Assembly (NCBI RefSeq): GCF_000424185.1
Contig: NZ_AUJK01000005.1
Span: 1 to 64,000, forward strand
Direction of reading: 5' to 3'
From: Prevotella sp. AGR2160
Lineage (GTDB): Bacteria > Bacteroidota > Bacteroidia > Bacteroidales > Bacteroidaceae
Length of the DNA stretch: 64,000 bases
Under the pieces are notes generated by a model. That model saw nothing but the letters and a program-made list of their open reading frames with translations, ran no database searches and was not told where the DNA came from. Shown one piece after another: positions 27,542 through 35,569 of this stretch; the stretch's first letter is position 1, and each line of letters opens with the position of its first letter. Made by a program: the position numbers and the translations under genes.

Positions 27542-27970
27542 TCACTCACGTATCTTCCTATAACCTTCCATCGCTTGATGCGTCAGCTGATGGAGTTCTG
27601 AGAGTATAGGATACTTGTGGTAAGGAACTATCTTCACCGATACCGATGCATGCCTTGGGATAAGTTCACGACAACGGCTGATTAAGTCTGAGTTGGCAGT
27701 CTCAGATGTTGGCTCCCTGTTGTAGTTCTGAAGATAGGCTACGTTGGTCATGAAGACGATATCAGACGATTCTGGTAAAGTCTCCATGGCATGGATCATG
27801 GCAGTAAGCAGCATGCGGAACTCGGTGGTATGGTCGTCTGTACAGATGAAACTGTCGATAACCTTACCGCCAAGTTCAGCGTGATAGGCACCGCTACTTA
27901 CCCGCTCTTTATGGGCATAGTCGCAGCTGGCACCTAACCAAACGTAATATGTATCAAGCTTGAAGTTCAT
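27542..27970 (-). CDS. RNase H-like protein
   Basis: Start chosen at MNFKLDTYYVWLGASCDYA because the open frame further upstream runs antisense-like through the nitroreductase 3' end. The 142-residue protein has an RNase HI-like layout: a first strand YYVWLGASCDYA, a GAYHAELGGKVIDSF turn, the TTEFRMLLTAMIHAMETLP helix (E in the place of a catalytic Glu) and DIVFMTNVAYLQNYN in the place of the second Asp-bearing strand. Some catalytic Asp positions are not conserved, so nuclease activity is doubtful. Confidence 0.6.
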   Translation of the reverse strand: MNFKLDTYYVWLGASCDYAHKERVSSGAYHAELGGKVIDSFICTDDHTTEFRMLLTAMIHAMETLPESSDIVFMTNVAYLQNYNREPTSETANSDLISRCRELIPRHASVSVKIVPYHKYPILSELHQLTHQAMEGYRKIRE

Positions 27971-27983
27971 CGTTGGTAATTTC

Positions 27984-28352
27984 TCACTTGTTGTAGTTGA
28001 CCCAGTTGACGTCGTCTTCATTCCATTTGTCTTTCGGATGGCCTTCCGTCTTGGGGTAACCAATGACGATTGTGCAGAACGGAATGAGATGCCGGGGAAT
28101 GTCGAACAGGCGGGTGATGGCAAGTGGTGCCTTGGCGGCCATGGCAGCATTGGGTGTGACTGTCTTGATAGCTTCGAGTTTCTGGCGGTTAGTGACGACG
28201 TAGAAGTACCACGGACGACGGTCTACGGCCGAGGGTGCTGCCATGCCTGCCTTGAGCAGGGTCATGATCTTCTCCTTCTCCACGGGTCTGTCCTCGTAGG
28301 TTCTCACGCTGGTGCGTGTTATGATGTTTTCTATTACTTCGTTTGTATTCAT
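27984..28352 (-). pseudogene. Nitroreductase with a central deletion
   Basis: The N-terminus (EVIENIITRTSVRTYEDRPV to PSAVDRRPWYFYVV) and the C-terminus (FDIPRHLIPFCTIVIGYP to KDKWNEDDVNWVNY) are those of a nitroreductase/FMN oxidoreductase, but the protein is only 122 residues long against about 170. The middle, which in the family holds the D-x-x-x-x-x-N-x-L-L-A helix and the LGxxW segment of the FMN/dimer site, is absent: APLAI is joined directly to TRLFDIP in frame. It is therefore probably inactive. It lies 18 bases after the AraC-type gene, which is missing a central piece as well. Confidence 0.75.
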
Positions 28353-28370
28353 AATCTTACTTTTATTTTA

Positions 28371-29063
28371 TTAACCAACTTTCTCCATCAAGTGAGAAGG
28401 CGGGATGCCATACTCTTTCTTGAAAGCGGTGGAGAAATGGCTCAGGTTCTTGAATCCTGTCTTGAGATAGACCTCACTGGCACTCTCGCCCGTCTCTTCC
28501 ATAAACTCCCCGATATCCACCTTCCACTGGTCCACGAAATCGAAGAGCACGGGCGTAAGTTCGGGCTTGAGCTGCAAGAGAACGTAGACTGCCTCACGGA
28601 GCTTGCTCTCCATGAGTTCCTTGGACGGATACGTGTCTGCCTGGAAATAGTCTGCCAGACTGAGGAAGAGGCCCTTCAGAAACGGGTGGCCGTTCAGTCG
28701 GAACACATTCTGACGTGTGATCCGCTTGCCTCCCGAGGCCGGTACAGCGATGTGATTCTCTTTTCTGAACCGTTTCAGGAAGTCGGTATTGAGGTGCAGG
28801 AAGAGTGCTTCGAAGGGCTCTCCGTTGGCACTGGGATGCTTCTCCTTGCTCACTTTGTGGTTACGGCGTAGAAAGGCGGCGTCGCCACGGCGGAAATGGA
28901 CCTTGCGCCCCTCGGGAAGCAACACGTCCATCTCTCCGCTGAGCACATACACGAGTGTGTGCTCGGCAACCATCTTCTCGCAGATCTTGTCCCTGCCGAC
29001 GTGACACAGATAAAAGGTGTTCATGTAGCTGTGCTCACAGATGTCCTGATTCAGTTCCATCAT
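28371..29063 (-). pseudogene. AraC-family regulator lacking its first helix-turn-helix
   Basis: The start is set at MMELNQDICEHSYMNTFYLC, 22 bases after a TAACTTTG box. The 230-residue protein has a cupin-like sensor domain (residues 1 to about 170, HTLVYVLSGEMDVLLPEGRK) and an AraC C-terminal helix ASEVYLKTGFKNLSHFSTAFKKEYG, but DIGEFMEE is joined to TGESASEVYL with about 50 residues missing. In relatives that gap holds the first helix-turn-helix. The DNA-binding domain is thus half present. It is divergent from the SRPBCC-like gene. Confidence 0.75.
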
Positions 29064-29084
29064 ATCATTTATCTTTTTCGCTTG

Positions 29085-29092
29085 CAAAGTTA
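29085..29092 (-). promoter_or_regulatory. TAACTTTG -7 box of the AraC-type gene
   Basis: Matches TAnnTTTG 22 bases before the ATG at 29063 and sets that start. Confidence 0.65.
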
Positions 29093-29231
29093 AGAAAAAA
29101 TCTGAGTTGGGCGTTTCTCTCAGACGTCTTTTTATGTTTTGTTGAAAAGTCATATCCCATTTTTGCCAAGAAGACTTTTGAGCAAAGTCCGTTTAGCCGT
29201 TTGACATAACCATGGAGATGCGTATTCTCCG

Positions 29232-29239
29232 TAACTTTG
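29232..29239 (+). promoter_or_regulatory. TAACTTTG -7 box of the SRPBCC-like gene
   Basis: Matches TAnnTTTG 60 bases before the ATG at 29299, divergent from the AraC box. Confidence 0.65.
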
Positions 29240-29298
29240 CACCCGGAAATCAGATTAAACGTTACAACAAATATTCATTTAAAGAAAGGAAAATAATT

Positions 29299-29685
29299 AT
29301 GCTGAATGAAATCAACTGGCCGGAGAAATATCTTCCCGGCACAACGGACAACTTCGCAAGCAATGAGGTCATCGTAAAGGGCCTTCGTGCCGCCGACGTC
29401 TGGCCCTATCTCACTCACGCCACCGTATGGGAGAAGTATTATTCCAACTCTTCCGATGCCCGCTACAAAGAGGATGGCAAGCACATCAACAGTTTCACCA
29501 ATAAGGAGGAGAATATCATCGGTGATACCGATATCCTTCCGTTCATGTTGGAGACAGAATTGCGCAGTCATGGTGCTATCTATGAGCAGTCTAATCCCTG
29601 GCAGGTATATCCTTGTACTGTGGATGCCTCTGGTACCAAACATAGGCGTATGAGCATATCGGTAGAACCTTCAACTTGTGGTTAA
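29299..29685 (+). pseudogene. SRPBCC gene remnant fused to a DJ-1/PfpI remnant
   Basis: Start at MLNEINWPEKYLPGTTDNFA. Residues 1 to about 52 match the beginning of SRPBCC/polyketide-cyclase-type proteins (INWPEKYLPGTTDNF, ADVWPYLTHATVWEKYY). From about residue 57 to 100, INSFTNKEENIIGDTDILPF and GAIYEQSNPWQVYPC match the C-terminal part of a DJ-1/PfpI-type protein (usual form FTNEEE...VPFLLED...GA.Y). The last 28 residues are antisense to the GNAT gene. So two broken genes are joined in frame, and the joint is unlikely to fold. Confidence 0.65.
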
Positions 29686-29878
29686 TGGCATACTCGTTAG
29701 CTGCTTCGACAAGCAACGTACCGATGCCCATGCCTTTCTTGAAAGCATGGGTGTGGTCAATGGCCATTACCTGTCCCTTGAAGGTGAAGTTCAATTGGCC
29801 GACTTGTTCCTCACCGTCATAGGCAAGGACTTGGCCATTCGTGTTGTCTGCTACGATCTTCGTTTCCATAAGCATCAT
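29591..29878 (-). CDS. GNAT-family N-acetyltransferase (YjdJ-like)
   Basis: Start chosen at MMLMETKIVADN, after a TAAATTTG box (29888-29895). The product has the short GNAT layout: EEQVGQLNFTFKGQVMAIDH, then the acetyl-CoA loop KKGMGIGTLLVEAANEYAIN and KVLPICSYAYVWYQRHPQYKDI. Length (about 95 aa) fits the family. The last residues (PARD) may come from the junction with the neighbouring remnants, which overlap its 3' end on the other strand. Substrate unknown. Confidence 0.75.
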   Translation of the reverse strand: MMLMETKIVADNTNGQVLAYDGEEQVGQLNFTFKGQVMAIDHTHAFKKGMGIGTLLVEAANEYAINHKLKVLPICSYAYVWYQRHPQYKDIPARD

Positions 29879-30005
29879 ATTTTTGGCCAAATTTACGAAA
29901 AGATTTTCGGACAAGAAAGTTCTAGCAAAGTTTATTGATCTTGATTCTCTTCTAATTTTACGTCATACAGAACGTCCTGCGTCTTGAAGATCGGAATAGT
30001 TTCAT

Positions 30006-30155
30006 CTACTTCCGTATTCTCCGGCTTATATTTTGAGGTAGCAGAGGTATAACTTCCAGATCATCCGGCACATAGGCCTTTATGTCCGGATACAGTGAAG
30101 CAATGGTTTCTGTACTGACCGGAATGTTTCCGAATTGCTCTATCTTTGTGATCAC
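30006..30155 (-). pseudogene. AbiEi-type antitoxin remnant
   Basis: GTG at 30153-30155 begins ITKIEQFGNIPVSTETIASL, which resembles the N-terminal winged helix of AbiEi-family (type IV) antitoxins, but the protein ends after 49 residues and its second half (VPDDLEVIPLLPQNISRRIR) looks like the end of a longer protein. The central portion is missing. A TATCTTTG box is only 4 bases upstream of GTG (30160-30167). No AbiEii-type partner is next to it. Confidence 0.5.
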
Positions 30156-30235
30156 GTTGCAAAGATAGTAAAATTTTGAACAGCAAACTAATATTATTAT
30201 GTTTTTCTGTTCAAAAAATTGCGTCTTCCCTTGAA

Positions 30236-30280
30236 AATGCGGCATTAATTTTGTAAATTTGCCGCAGATTATGCGGCATT
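30236..30280 (+). promoter_or_regulatory. Fic promoter with flanking repeats
   Basis: A TAAATTTG box (30254-30261) lies 31 bases before the Fic ATG. ATGCGGCATT occurs at 30237-30246 and again at 30271-30280, and GCCGCA/TGCGGC arms (30261-30266, 30272-30277) form a hairpin between. The repeats straddle the start of transcription and look like an operator. Confidence 0.6.
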
Positions 30281-30292
30281 TCAAGAACACTT

Positions 30293-31612
30293 ATGTCGCA
30301 ATACTTAATGGGATATAGTATGTATATACACGAAAGAAAGGACTGGACGGATTTCAGATGGGATGCTAACAAAGTATCCTTGCCCTTGGAGCATGTCTCC
30401 CGGAGGCTCGGTATACTGTACGGCAGACTGGCGAACCTTGGGTTAGACAGTAAACTTAAGACAATGGCGGAGAGCTTGACATATGAGGTCGTTTATTCAT
30501 CGGAAATAGAAGGTGTCCGCCTGAATGCCGACCAGGTCCGTTCTTCCATCGCCAGGAAACTGGGCATAGAAAATGTCAGATATACCGCTCCATCCCATTA
30601 TGTGGACGGGGTAGTAAATGTTATGCTCGATGCTGTTGAGCACTATGACCGGCCGATTACAAAGGAGCTGATCTGCGGTTGGCAGAGCGCATTCTTTCCT
30701 GCAGGTTTCAGTGAGGGTACATCCATTGAGACGGGGAAATACCGCACCCATGAGGAGAATATTGTATCCGGCATGTTCGGCAGGGAGAAAGTTCACTATG
30801 TTGCACCTTCACCCGACCGTGTGGAAGGTGAAATGGAAAAATTCATCACATGGTTTAATTCCGAGCAACCTGTATCATGCCTGATCCGTTCGGCTATTGC
30901 CCATTTCTGGTTCGTTTCCATTCATCCCTTTGAGGACGGCAACGGCCGTATGGCGCGAATCCTGTCAGACATGATGTTGGCCCGTGGTGATCAGAACAGG
31001 TTCCGTTATTACAGTGTTTCTATGGCCATCAATAAGGACAAGAACCATTACTATGACATACTCGAGAAAACGCAGCATGGCGACGGAGACCTTACGGAAT
31101 GGATTCTTTGGTACCTGAAGACCATCGATGCAGCACTGGACTTTTCGGAGAACAATGTCAATATGGTACTGAACAAGAGCATCTTTTGGCAACGGAACTC
31201 AAAGAAGGCATTGAATCAACGTCAATCACAAACCCTGAATATGTTCCTTGACGGCTATGAGTCGAAGATAACTACGAAGACGTGGGCAGCATTAAACAAA
31301 TGCTCAAAGGATACAGCCCTTCGAGACCTACAGGACTTGCTTGACAAAGATGTTGTCCGGGAAGACTTTCCCGGTGCCAAGCGCCCAAGTTATTCTTTGG
31401 TTTACACCGACGCTCCTATCATATCTATGTTCAAGGATGTTTCCGTCAGTAATGAAGAGGGAAAATATGATCTGAAGGCCCTATTTCGAAATACCTCGGT
31501 TGTTCATCTCCGAATTCAGTCATTGGATGCGGACAGGTACCAGCGAGGCGATCTGCCTTTGGAGAATCTGTTGGAGAAATATTGTTCCTATTTAGCTGTG
31601 GAGACGCTGTAG
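30293..31612 (+). CDS. Fic-domain AMP-transferase, class II
   Basis: The 439-residue protein has the Fic core HPFEDGNGRMARI near residue 214, with the catalytic His and the anion-binding GNGR. The class II inhibitory helix motif (S/T)xxxE(G/N) is seen as SSEIEGV near residue 70, placed before the Fic domain, so activity is self-inhibited as in the family. The C-terminus (about 320-400, LNQRQSQTLNMFLDGYESKI then KCSKDTALRDLQDLLDKDVV) is a winged helix, as in DUF4172/Fic proteins of Bacteroidales. Fic proteins of this type transfer AMP to hydroxyl groups of partner proteins; the target is unknown. A separate antitoxin is not needed for this class. The flanking repeats at its promoter suggest autoregulation. 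Confidence 0.9.
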   Translation: MSQYLMGYSMYIHERKDWTDFRWDANKVSLPLEHVSRRLGILYGRLANLGLDSKLKTMAESLTYEVVYSSEIEGVRLNADQVRSSIARKLGIENVRYTAPSHYVDGVVNVMLDAVEHYDRPITKELICGWQSAFFPAGFSEGTSIETGKYRTHEENIVSGMFGREKVHYVAPSPDRVEGEMEKFITWFNSEQPVSCLIRSAIAHFWFVSIHPFEDGNGRMARILSDMMLARGDQNRFRYYSVSMAINKDKNHYYDILEKTQHGDGDLTEWILWYLKTIDAALDFSENNVNMVLNKSIFWQRNSKKALNQRQSQTLNMFLDGYESKITTKTWAALNKCSKDTALRDLQDLLDKDVVREDFPGAKRPSYSLVYTDAPIISMFKDVSVSNEEGKYDLKALFRNTSVVHLRIQSLDADRYQRGDLPLENLLEKYCSYLAVETL

Positions 31613-31666
31613 TAACTTACCGAATTCCACAGATTGTCAAACTCTTGTTCGGTAATCATCTGGATG

Positions 31667-31828
31667 TTAAGCCATGACACACCGAGGCAACAGTTCCAAA
31701 TCCAGGGCTCTCTCGATTTTAGACAGTATTTTGAAAGTCAAGTTCTCCTGTCCCTTCAGAATGTTGCCATCATATCCGAATGGCAGGTATCTGGTAACGA
31801 AGTCACTGCCGACAAGTGCCGTGAGCAT
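31667..31828 (-). pseudogene. XRE/HigA-type antitoxin C-terminal remnant
   Basis: From GNILKGQENLTFKILSKIERALDLELLP the sequence matches the end of small helix-turn-helix antitoxins (usual form ILKG.NLT...I.KLE.ALG). The first 20 residues (MLTALVGSDFVTRY) do not match. A nearly identical end, KGHENLT and ALDLELLP, occurs at 34637-34740, so the two are related relics. Confidence 0.5.
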
Positions 31829-31965
31829 CTTTGAGAAATGCCGTTGCCGCCACCGCCGTCAACGAGCAGGGTCGTGTCCTGAGTGTGGAGTGTAAAACAA
31901 GTGTTATAGCAGTGAGTCGTCACTGCTTCCCCTGTTCCAAGCATGGTGATTCTTTCACGATTCAT
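31756..31965 (-). pseudogene. MBL-fold hydrolase N-terminal remnant
   Basis: ITMLGTGEAVTTHCYNTCFT and TLLVDGGGGNGI are the start of a metallo-beta-lactamase-fold (RNase Z-like) protein, but the zinc-binding HxHxDH that should follow is absent: after NGI the frame enters the antitoxin relic and stops. It overlaps that relic in another frame. Confidence 0.6.
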
Positions 31966-31966
31966 C

Positions 31967-32863
31967 TCAGTCTATTTGTATTTGGTGAAGTTTCTCCATC
32001 ACCATCCGAGTCACCTCTTGTGGCTTCACGCCCCACCTTGGAGCGATGAGCAACCGGGAGGGGCTCTCGCTGACGAAACGTTCGAGGGCTATGTCAGGAC
32101 GAAGGCGAGGGAGATAGTCTACAAGAAGGTCGACATATTCTTCTAATGTGAATGTGTGGAAGGGCTGCTGCTCATACTCACGAGCCATTGCCGTCCCCTG
32201 GATGATCTGTAGCTGATGGAGCTTCAGCACGTCGATAGGAAGGGATGAAACGAGTTCTGCCTGACGCAGCATCTCCCCGCGACTCTCACCGGGCAGTCCA
32301 AGGATGATATGGGCACAGGTATAAATGCCTCTTCGATGGGTTCCCTCAATGGCTTTTCGGCTGCACGCAAAATCATGACCACGGTTGATACGACGTAAGG
32401 TTTCGTCATTACAACTCTCTACACCGTATTCCACCAGAACGAAAGTACGATGGGATAGTTCTTCCAGATAGTTCAGGATCTCATCATTGACACAGTCGGG
32501 ACGGGTGCCGATGACGATACCGACGACATTATCCACGCTCAGCGCCTCCTCATAGAGCGCCTTCAGTCTGGGCAGTGGCGCGTAAGTATTGGAATAAGCC
32601 TGGAAGTAAGCAAGGTATTTCATGCCGGGCTTCTTCCTGTTGAAAAAGTGCTTGCCGTCTTCAAGCTGCTCAGTGATGCTTTTTCTCCGGTCACAATAGG
32701 ATGTGTTGAACGCCTCATTGTTGCAGAAGGTGCAGCCACCCGCTGACAGTCTCCCGTCCCGGTTAGGGCAAGAGAAGCCCGCGTCGAGGGCAAGTTTCTG
32801 CACCCGGCATCCCGTCTTTTGTCTTATCCATATTCCGAAATCAAGCATAGAAGTCGCTTTCAA
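31967..32863 (-). CDS. TIGR01212-family radical SAM protein (YhcC-like)
   Basis: A 298-residue protein close to the YhcC/TIGR01212 family. Iron-sulphur ligands C32, C44 and C47 (SCPNRDGRLSAGGCTFCNN) follow the family's long spacing rather than CxxxCxxC. Further family landmarks are AYFQAYSNTYAPLPRLKALY, GTRPDCV, EYGVESCNDETL and HIILGLPGES. The biochemical role is not settled. Start at MKATSMLDFGIWI. Confidence 0.9.
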   Translation of the reverse strand: MKATSMLDFGIWIRQKTGCRVQKLALDAGFSCPNRDGRLSAGGCTFCNNEAFNTSYCDRRKSITEQLEDGKHFFNRKKPGMKYLAYFQAYSNTYAPLPRLKALYEEALSVDNVVGIVIGTRPDCVNDEILNYLEELSHRTFVLVEYGVESCNDETLRRINRGHDFACSRKAIEGTHRRGIYTCAHIILGLPGESRGEMLRQAELVSSLPIDVLKLHQLQIIQGTAMAREYEQQPFHTFTLEEYVDLLVDYLPRLRPDIALERFVSESPSRLLIAPRWGVKPQEVTRMVMEKLHQIQID

Positions 32864-32886
32864 GTTAGAAAGTAAGCATCTCTCTT

Positions 32887-33090
32887 CTAATCTTTAAGTT
32901 TTACGTCGATCTGCAACCCGAGTGTATCGAGTACAGAAAGGAGCTTATCCAATGTAGGGTTTCCGGTCCCACGCTCGATAGCAACCAGTGTGTTTGTCCC
33001 AATACCGGCAAGCTCCGAGAGGGTAAGCTGGTTGACCTTCAACTCCTGTCTCCGCTTCTTGATAATTTCACCTATTTCCTTCGAATTCAC
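32887..33090 (-). CDS. HipB-like XRE antitoxin, orphan
   Basis: The 67-residue protein is a complete XRE helix-turn-helix (IIKKRRQELKVNQLTLSELA, GTNTLVAIERGTGNPT, LDTLGLQIDV), the usual HipB shape. The start is GTG. No HipA kinase gene lies on either side: the next minus-strand gene is the radical SAM protein, and upstream there are 170 bases without a recognisable gene. Confidence 0.75.
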   Translation of the reverse strand: MNSKEIGEIIKKRRQELKVNQLTLSELAGIGTNTLVAIERGTGNPTLDKLLSVLDTLGLQIDVKLKD

Positions 33091-33262
33091 TCTCCATCAT
33101 CATCTCATGAAACAGCCTTGCCACATGCTGGGGCGGACAGTGGAAAGCGCCACACCCCCAGGCCCCGAGAACCACCCATCGACATCTCTACCAATGCGGG
33201 ATTCTGCGGATTGCCTATCATGGGCTGGCTCTATATAACCAGTCTTTCTTCTCTGTCCTTTG

Positions 33263-34417
33263 CTACTTACATTCAAACATGCTCAGGACTTTTCCACCTT
33301 TGTTTTTTTCTATCTTGTCGTAGAGTGGGTTTATCACACTAAAGTACAAGCTGCGTGCTGATTCGTGATTGTCCTCCAAAGATTCACTGGAACCTTCATG
33401 GTTACCAGGCATGTCTTTACAGATAATGCTATTATCTACTGAATGCAATTCCAGCCATGCATGGTCTCTTCCTTCTGTCGACATATGATATTCAAGAACG
33501 AAATGCGCCATAGAACGTAATGGCACTACTTTCCAGAAACCATCAATGGTAATTTGCTTTACCAATTCCTGGACTCCGGCTTGCTCATATGGCTCCAGTC
33601 CTTCATCATTGACATATACACAATTGCCTTTGGCAAGCAGATTGCCATGATAGTTGGAAAGGTCAAGTGCTTTTGGCTTTTTCAGGTCCATATCTTCAGT
33701 TGAATCCGCATTCTGCTCGAAGTCACCATTAGCATCGAAAATCTTGACTTTCTTCAATCCGTTGATAAAGTCCATTATGGAGGCATATTCGCATGCATAT
33801 TGATTCTTTTCGAAATCTATCGCGGCCTGATAATCGTATAACTTCTCTTTTACTGACCGCTTCTCTGCGTTATGACTACTTGCATAATCGTCGTAGACTT
33901 TCTGCAAGCTATTGAGGCGTTGCTGATGGATAACATTGGTTGGTCCATTATCTTTAGCCTCTCCGGAAATGCGTTGATTGTCAGTCCAGAAGTCAGAGAA
34001 CGTATAGCGGAACTTGTTGTTCAAAAATTCTACTGTACACTTAAATGTAATACGACTTGCATCCCGTAAGCCGGAAACAACAGGACTGCCCCAAATTTCA
34101 ACTGCCCAATATGTCTTGTTTATTGGGTAAACGATCTTCGCTACCAACTTCTGACTATTGTCAACCTCATAGGTCACATCAAGATTGTGTTGGCCTTTCT
34201 GGTCATTGATATAGTCCTTTACACTTTGGCGGATTTGAGCCGCATCTGCATTCAGATTAATGATTTCTGAATACACGATTTCTCCTTTGGCGTTCTCTTT
34301 AAAGAGCAACGGCCGTTTCTCACCATTGATATTGAAAGCAGTGGCGTTATAATTCTGGGCAATTCCTGAGATGCTAGCCAGACCAATGATTAGTACGAAT
34401 AGTAGTCTTTTCACCAT
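33263..34417 (-). CDS. DUF4468-domain exported protein
   Basis: A 384-residue protein with a Sec signal (MVKRLLFVLIIGLASISGIA), thus periplasmic or outer-membrane associated. The part after the signal (NGEKRPLLFKENAKGEIVYSEII...QSVKDYIND...EIWGSPVVSGLRDASRITFKC) is a DUF4468 domain, common in Bacteroidetes and of unknown function. The second half (about 215-384) has no family I recognise. A TAACTTTG box (34436-34443) lies 19 bases before the ATG. Confidence 0.75.
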   Translation of the reverse strand: MVKRLLFVLIIGLASISGIAQNYNATAFNINGEKRPLLFKENAKGEIVYSEIINLNADAAQIRQSVKDYINDQKGQHNLDVTYEVDNSQKLVAKIVYPINKTYWAVEIWGSPVVSGLRDASRITFKCTVEFLNNKFRYTFSDFWTDNQRISGEAKDNGPTNVIHQQRLNSLQKVYDDYASSHNAEKRSVKEKLYDYQAAIDFEKNQYACEYASIMDFINGLKKVKIFDANGDFEQNADSTEDMDLKKPKALDLSNYHGNLLAKGNCVYVNDEGLEPYEQAGVQELVKQITIDGFWKVVPLRSMAHFVLEYHMSTEGRDHAWLELHSVDNSIICKDMPGNHEGSSESLEDNHESARSLYFSVINPLYDKIEKNKGGKVLSMFECK

Positions 34418-34435
34418 ATCTTTGTCGTTTTATGG

Positions 34436-34443
34436 CAAAGTTA
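34436..34443 (-). promoter_or_regulatory. TAACTTTG -7 box of the DUF4468 gene
   Basis: Matches TAnnTTTG shortly before the ATG at 34417. Confidence 0.65.
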
Positions 34444-34636
34444 AGAAATATATACGATTTTTGCAAGGAAAATCAGAAAAAAGGCTAATTATTTTTCAGT
34501 ATATAATGCTACAACTATAGCCAATGAAAATGGACAGATTTTAGAAAAGAATAAATATTTATGAGGAATTCGTAAAGTTTACATATTTAACCTAAAAAAA
34601 TTCTATACAATCTGCCACTCACTAAATCCATTTCAG

Positions 34637-34740
34637 CTACTTGAGTGGCAACAGTTCCAAATCCAAGGCTTTCTGAATCTTGAAAAGGATGTCGATTGTC
34701 AGATTCTCATGTCCTTTAAAGATTTTTGAAACATGTTGCT
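34637..34740 (-). pseudogene. XRE-type antitoxin C-terminal relic
   Basis: The minus strand encodes QQHVSKIFKGHENLT then ILFKIQKALDLELLPLK and a stop at 34637-34639: the last 35 residues of a small helix-turn-helix antitoxin. It is joined at its upstream side to a DUF6169-like start. It is closely similar to the relic at 31667-31828. Confidence 0.5.
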
Positions 34741-34839
34741 GCTAATATCATGGTCCGTTCGGAAGTAATAACGATCATCCTGTCTCCATATAGAATAAGG
34801 AGACAGGCTATTGATAGTATTCAGATTGAGAATTTTCAT
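34699..34839 (-). pseudogene. DUF6169-like N-terminal relic
   Basis: A 46-codon frame starting ATG at 34839 (overlapping the previous stop by ATGA) reads MKILNLNTINSLSPYSIWRQ then DDRYYFRTDHDI, resembling the start of DUF6169-type proteins of Bacteroidetes. After DHDI it runs out of frame through the antitoxin relic. In relatives the protein continues for over 100 residues. Confidence 0.45.
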
Positions 34840-34997
34840 CCGAATACTTTTTTATTTTCAACTTTGGCTTTTGCAATCCGATCAGACATTTCATTTAGTT
34901 CTTTCTCAGCCTGCTTTTGCCATTCTGCCTTACGAGCCTTCGCCTTCCTGAAAATTTCAAGGAATTCATCTCGTGTATAATTCGTTAGTGTTACCAT
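34836..34997 (-). CDS. Small charged helical protein (53 aa)
   Basis: ATG at 34997; the product MVTLTNYTRDEFLEIFRKAK...KAEWQKQAEKELNEM is an amphipathic helix rich in Lys and Glu. Its stop overlaps the start of the DUF6169-like relic (ATGA), so they were once one operon. No family recognised. Confidence 0.5.
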   Translation of the reverse strand: MVTLTNYTRDEFLEIFRKAKARKAEWQKQAEKELNEMSDRIAKAKVENKKVFG

Positions 34998-35397
34998 AAT
35001 CCATTATTTTTCCGCAAATATACAACATTATTTTTATACCTACAAGTTTTACATGAAAAAAATAATAAGGTGAAGCAAGGTGCAATTAAGTCCAATAAAG
35101 TTTGGGAGTTTGAACCTGATTTCGTATCTTTGCAAACGGATGATGAGGGTCATTTAACAGATCTTCGGAAATTCAAAGAGATCTTTCTTTTATAATTTCG
35201 TACATCTTCAGAACACGAATTTGACCCTGTTTGGGCCATTGGCAATCCTATTCAAAAGCGTGGGATTGCCGACGAAGAATTTAGGGGCTTCTGATATTTT
35301 TGTGGGTTGGCTCCATCAATATTCATCAATAATAACATCAATTCATTGGCGCTACGAGTGGCGATGATAATCATCTATGGATGGCTCTGCCATCGCG
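34998..35397. other. 400-base gap without a gene
   Basis: AT-rich at its left end. It holds an orphan plus-strand promoter box TATCTTTG (35125-35132) followed only by a 5-codon frame, and a 24-base repeat (35307-35330, GGCTCCATCAAT then TTCATCAAT) also found at 40888-40909. No coding sequence is supported. Confidence 0.5.
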
Positions 35398-35556
35398 TTA
35401 ATTTTCATCAATATTCGCCACACGGGAATGCCGTACCGGCATCGGGCCGCCATAAAGAATGGCTGTGTGCTGCACATAAGGCGCATAGATAGCTAACAGT
35501 TCGGATGCATCATCTACGGAAGCATCTGTAATGATTATCTTTGACATTTGCTTCAT
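35398..35556 (-). pseudogene. GNAT (phosphinothricin acetyltransferase-like) N-terminal relic
   Basis: The minus strand begins MSKIIITDASVDDASELLAI then YAPYVQHTAILY, the start of PAT/bar-type N-acetyltransferases (usual form IYxxYVxxTAITFE). After 31 residues the similarity stops and an unrelated tail (GGPMPVRHSRVANIDEN) leads to TAA at 35398-35400. ATG at 35554-35556 or 35545-35547. Confidence 0.6.
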
Positions 35557-35569
35557 GACGTTTTACCAC

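Noticed and set aside
33091..33262. Possible short gene upstream of the HipB-like gene
   Set aside because: Frames of 40-70 codons exist on both strands, but none resembles a family and no promoter box is in place.
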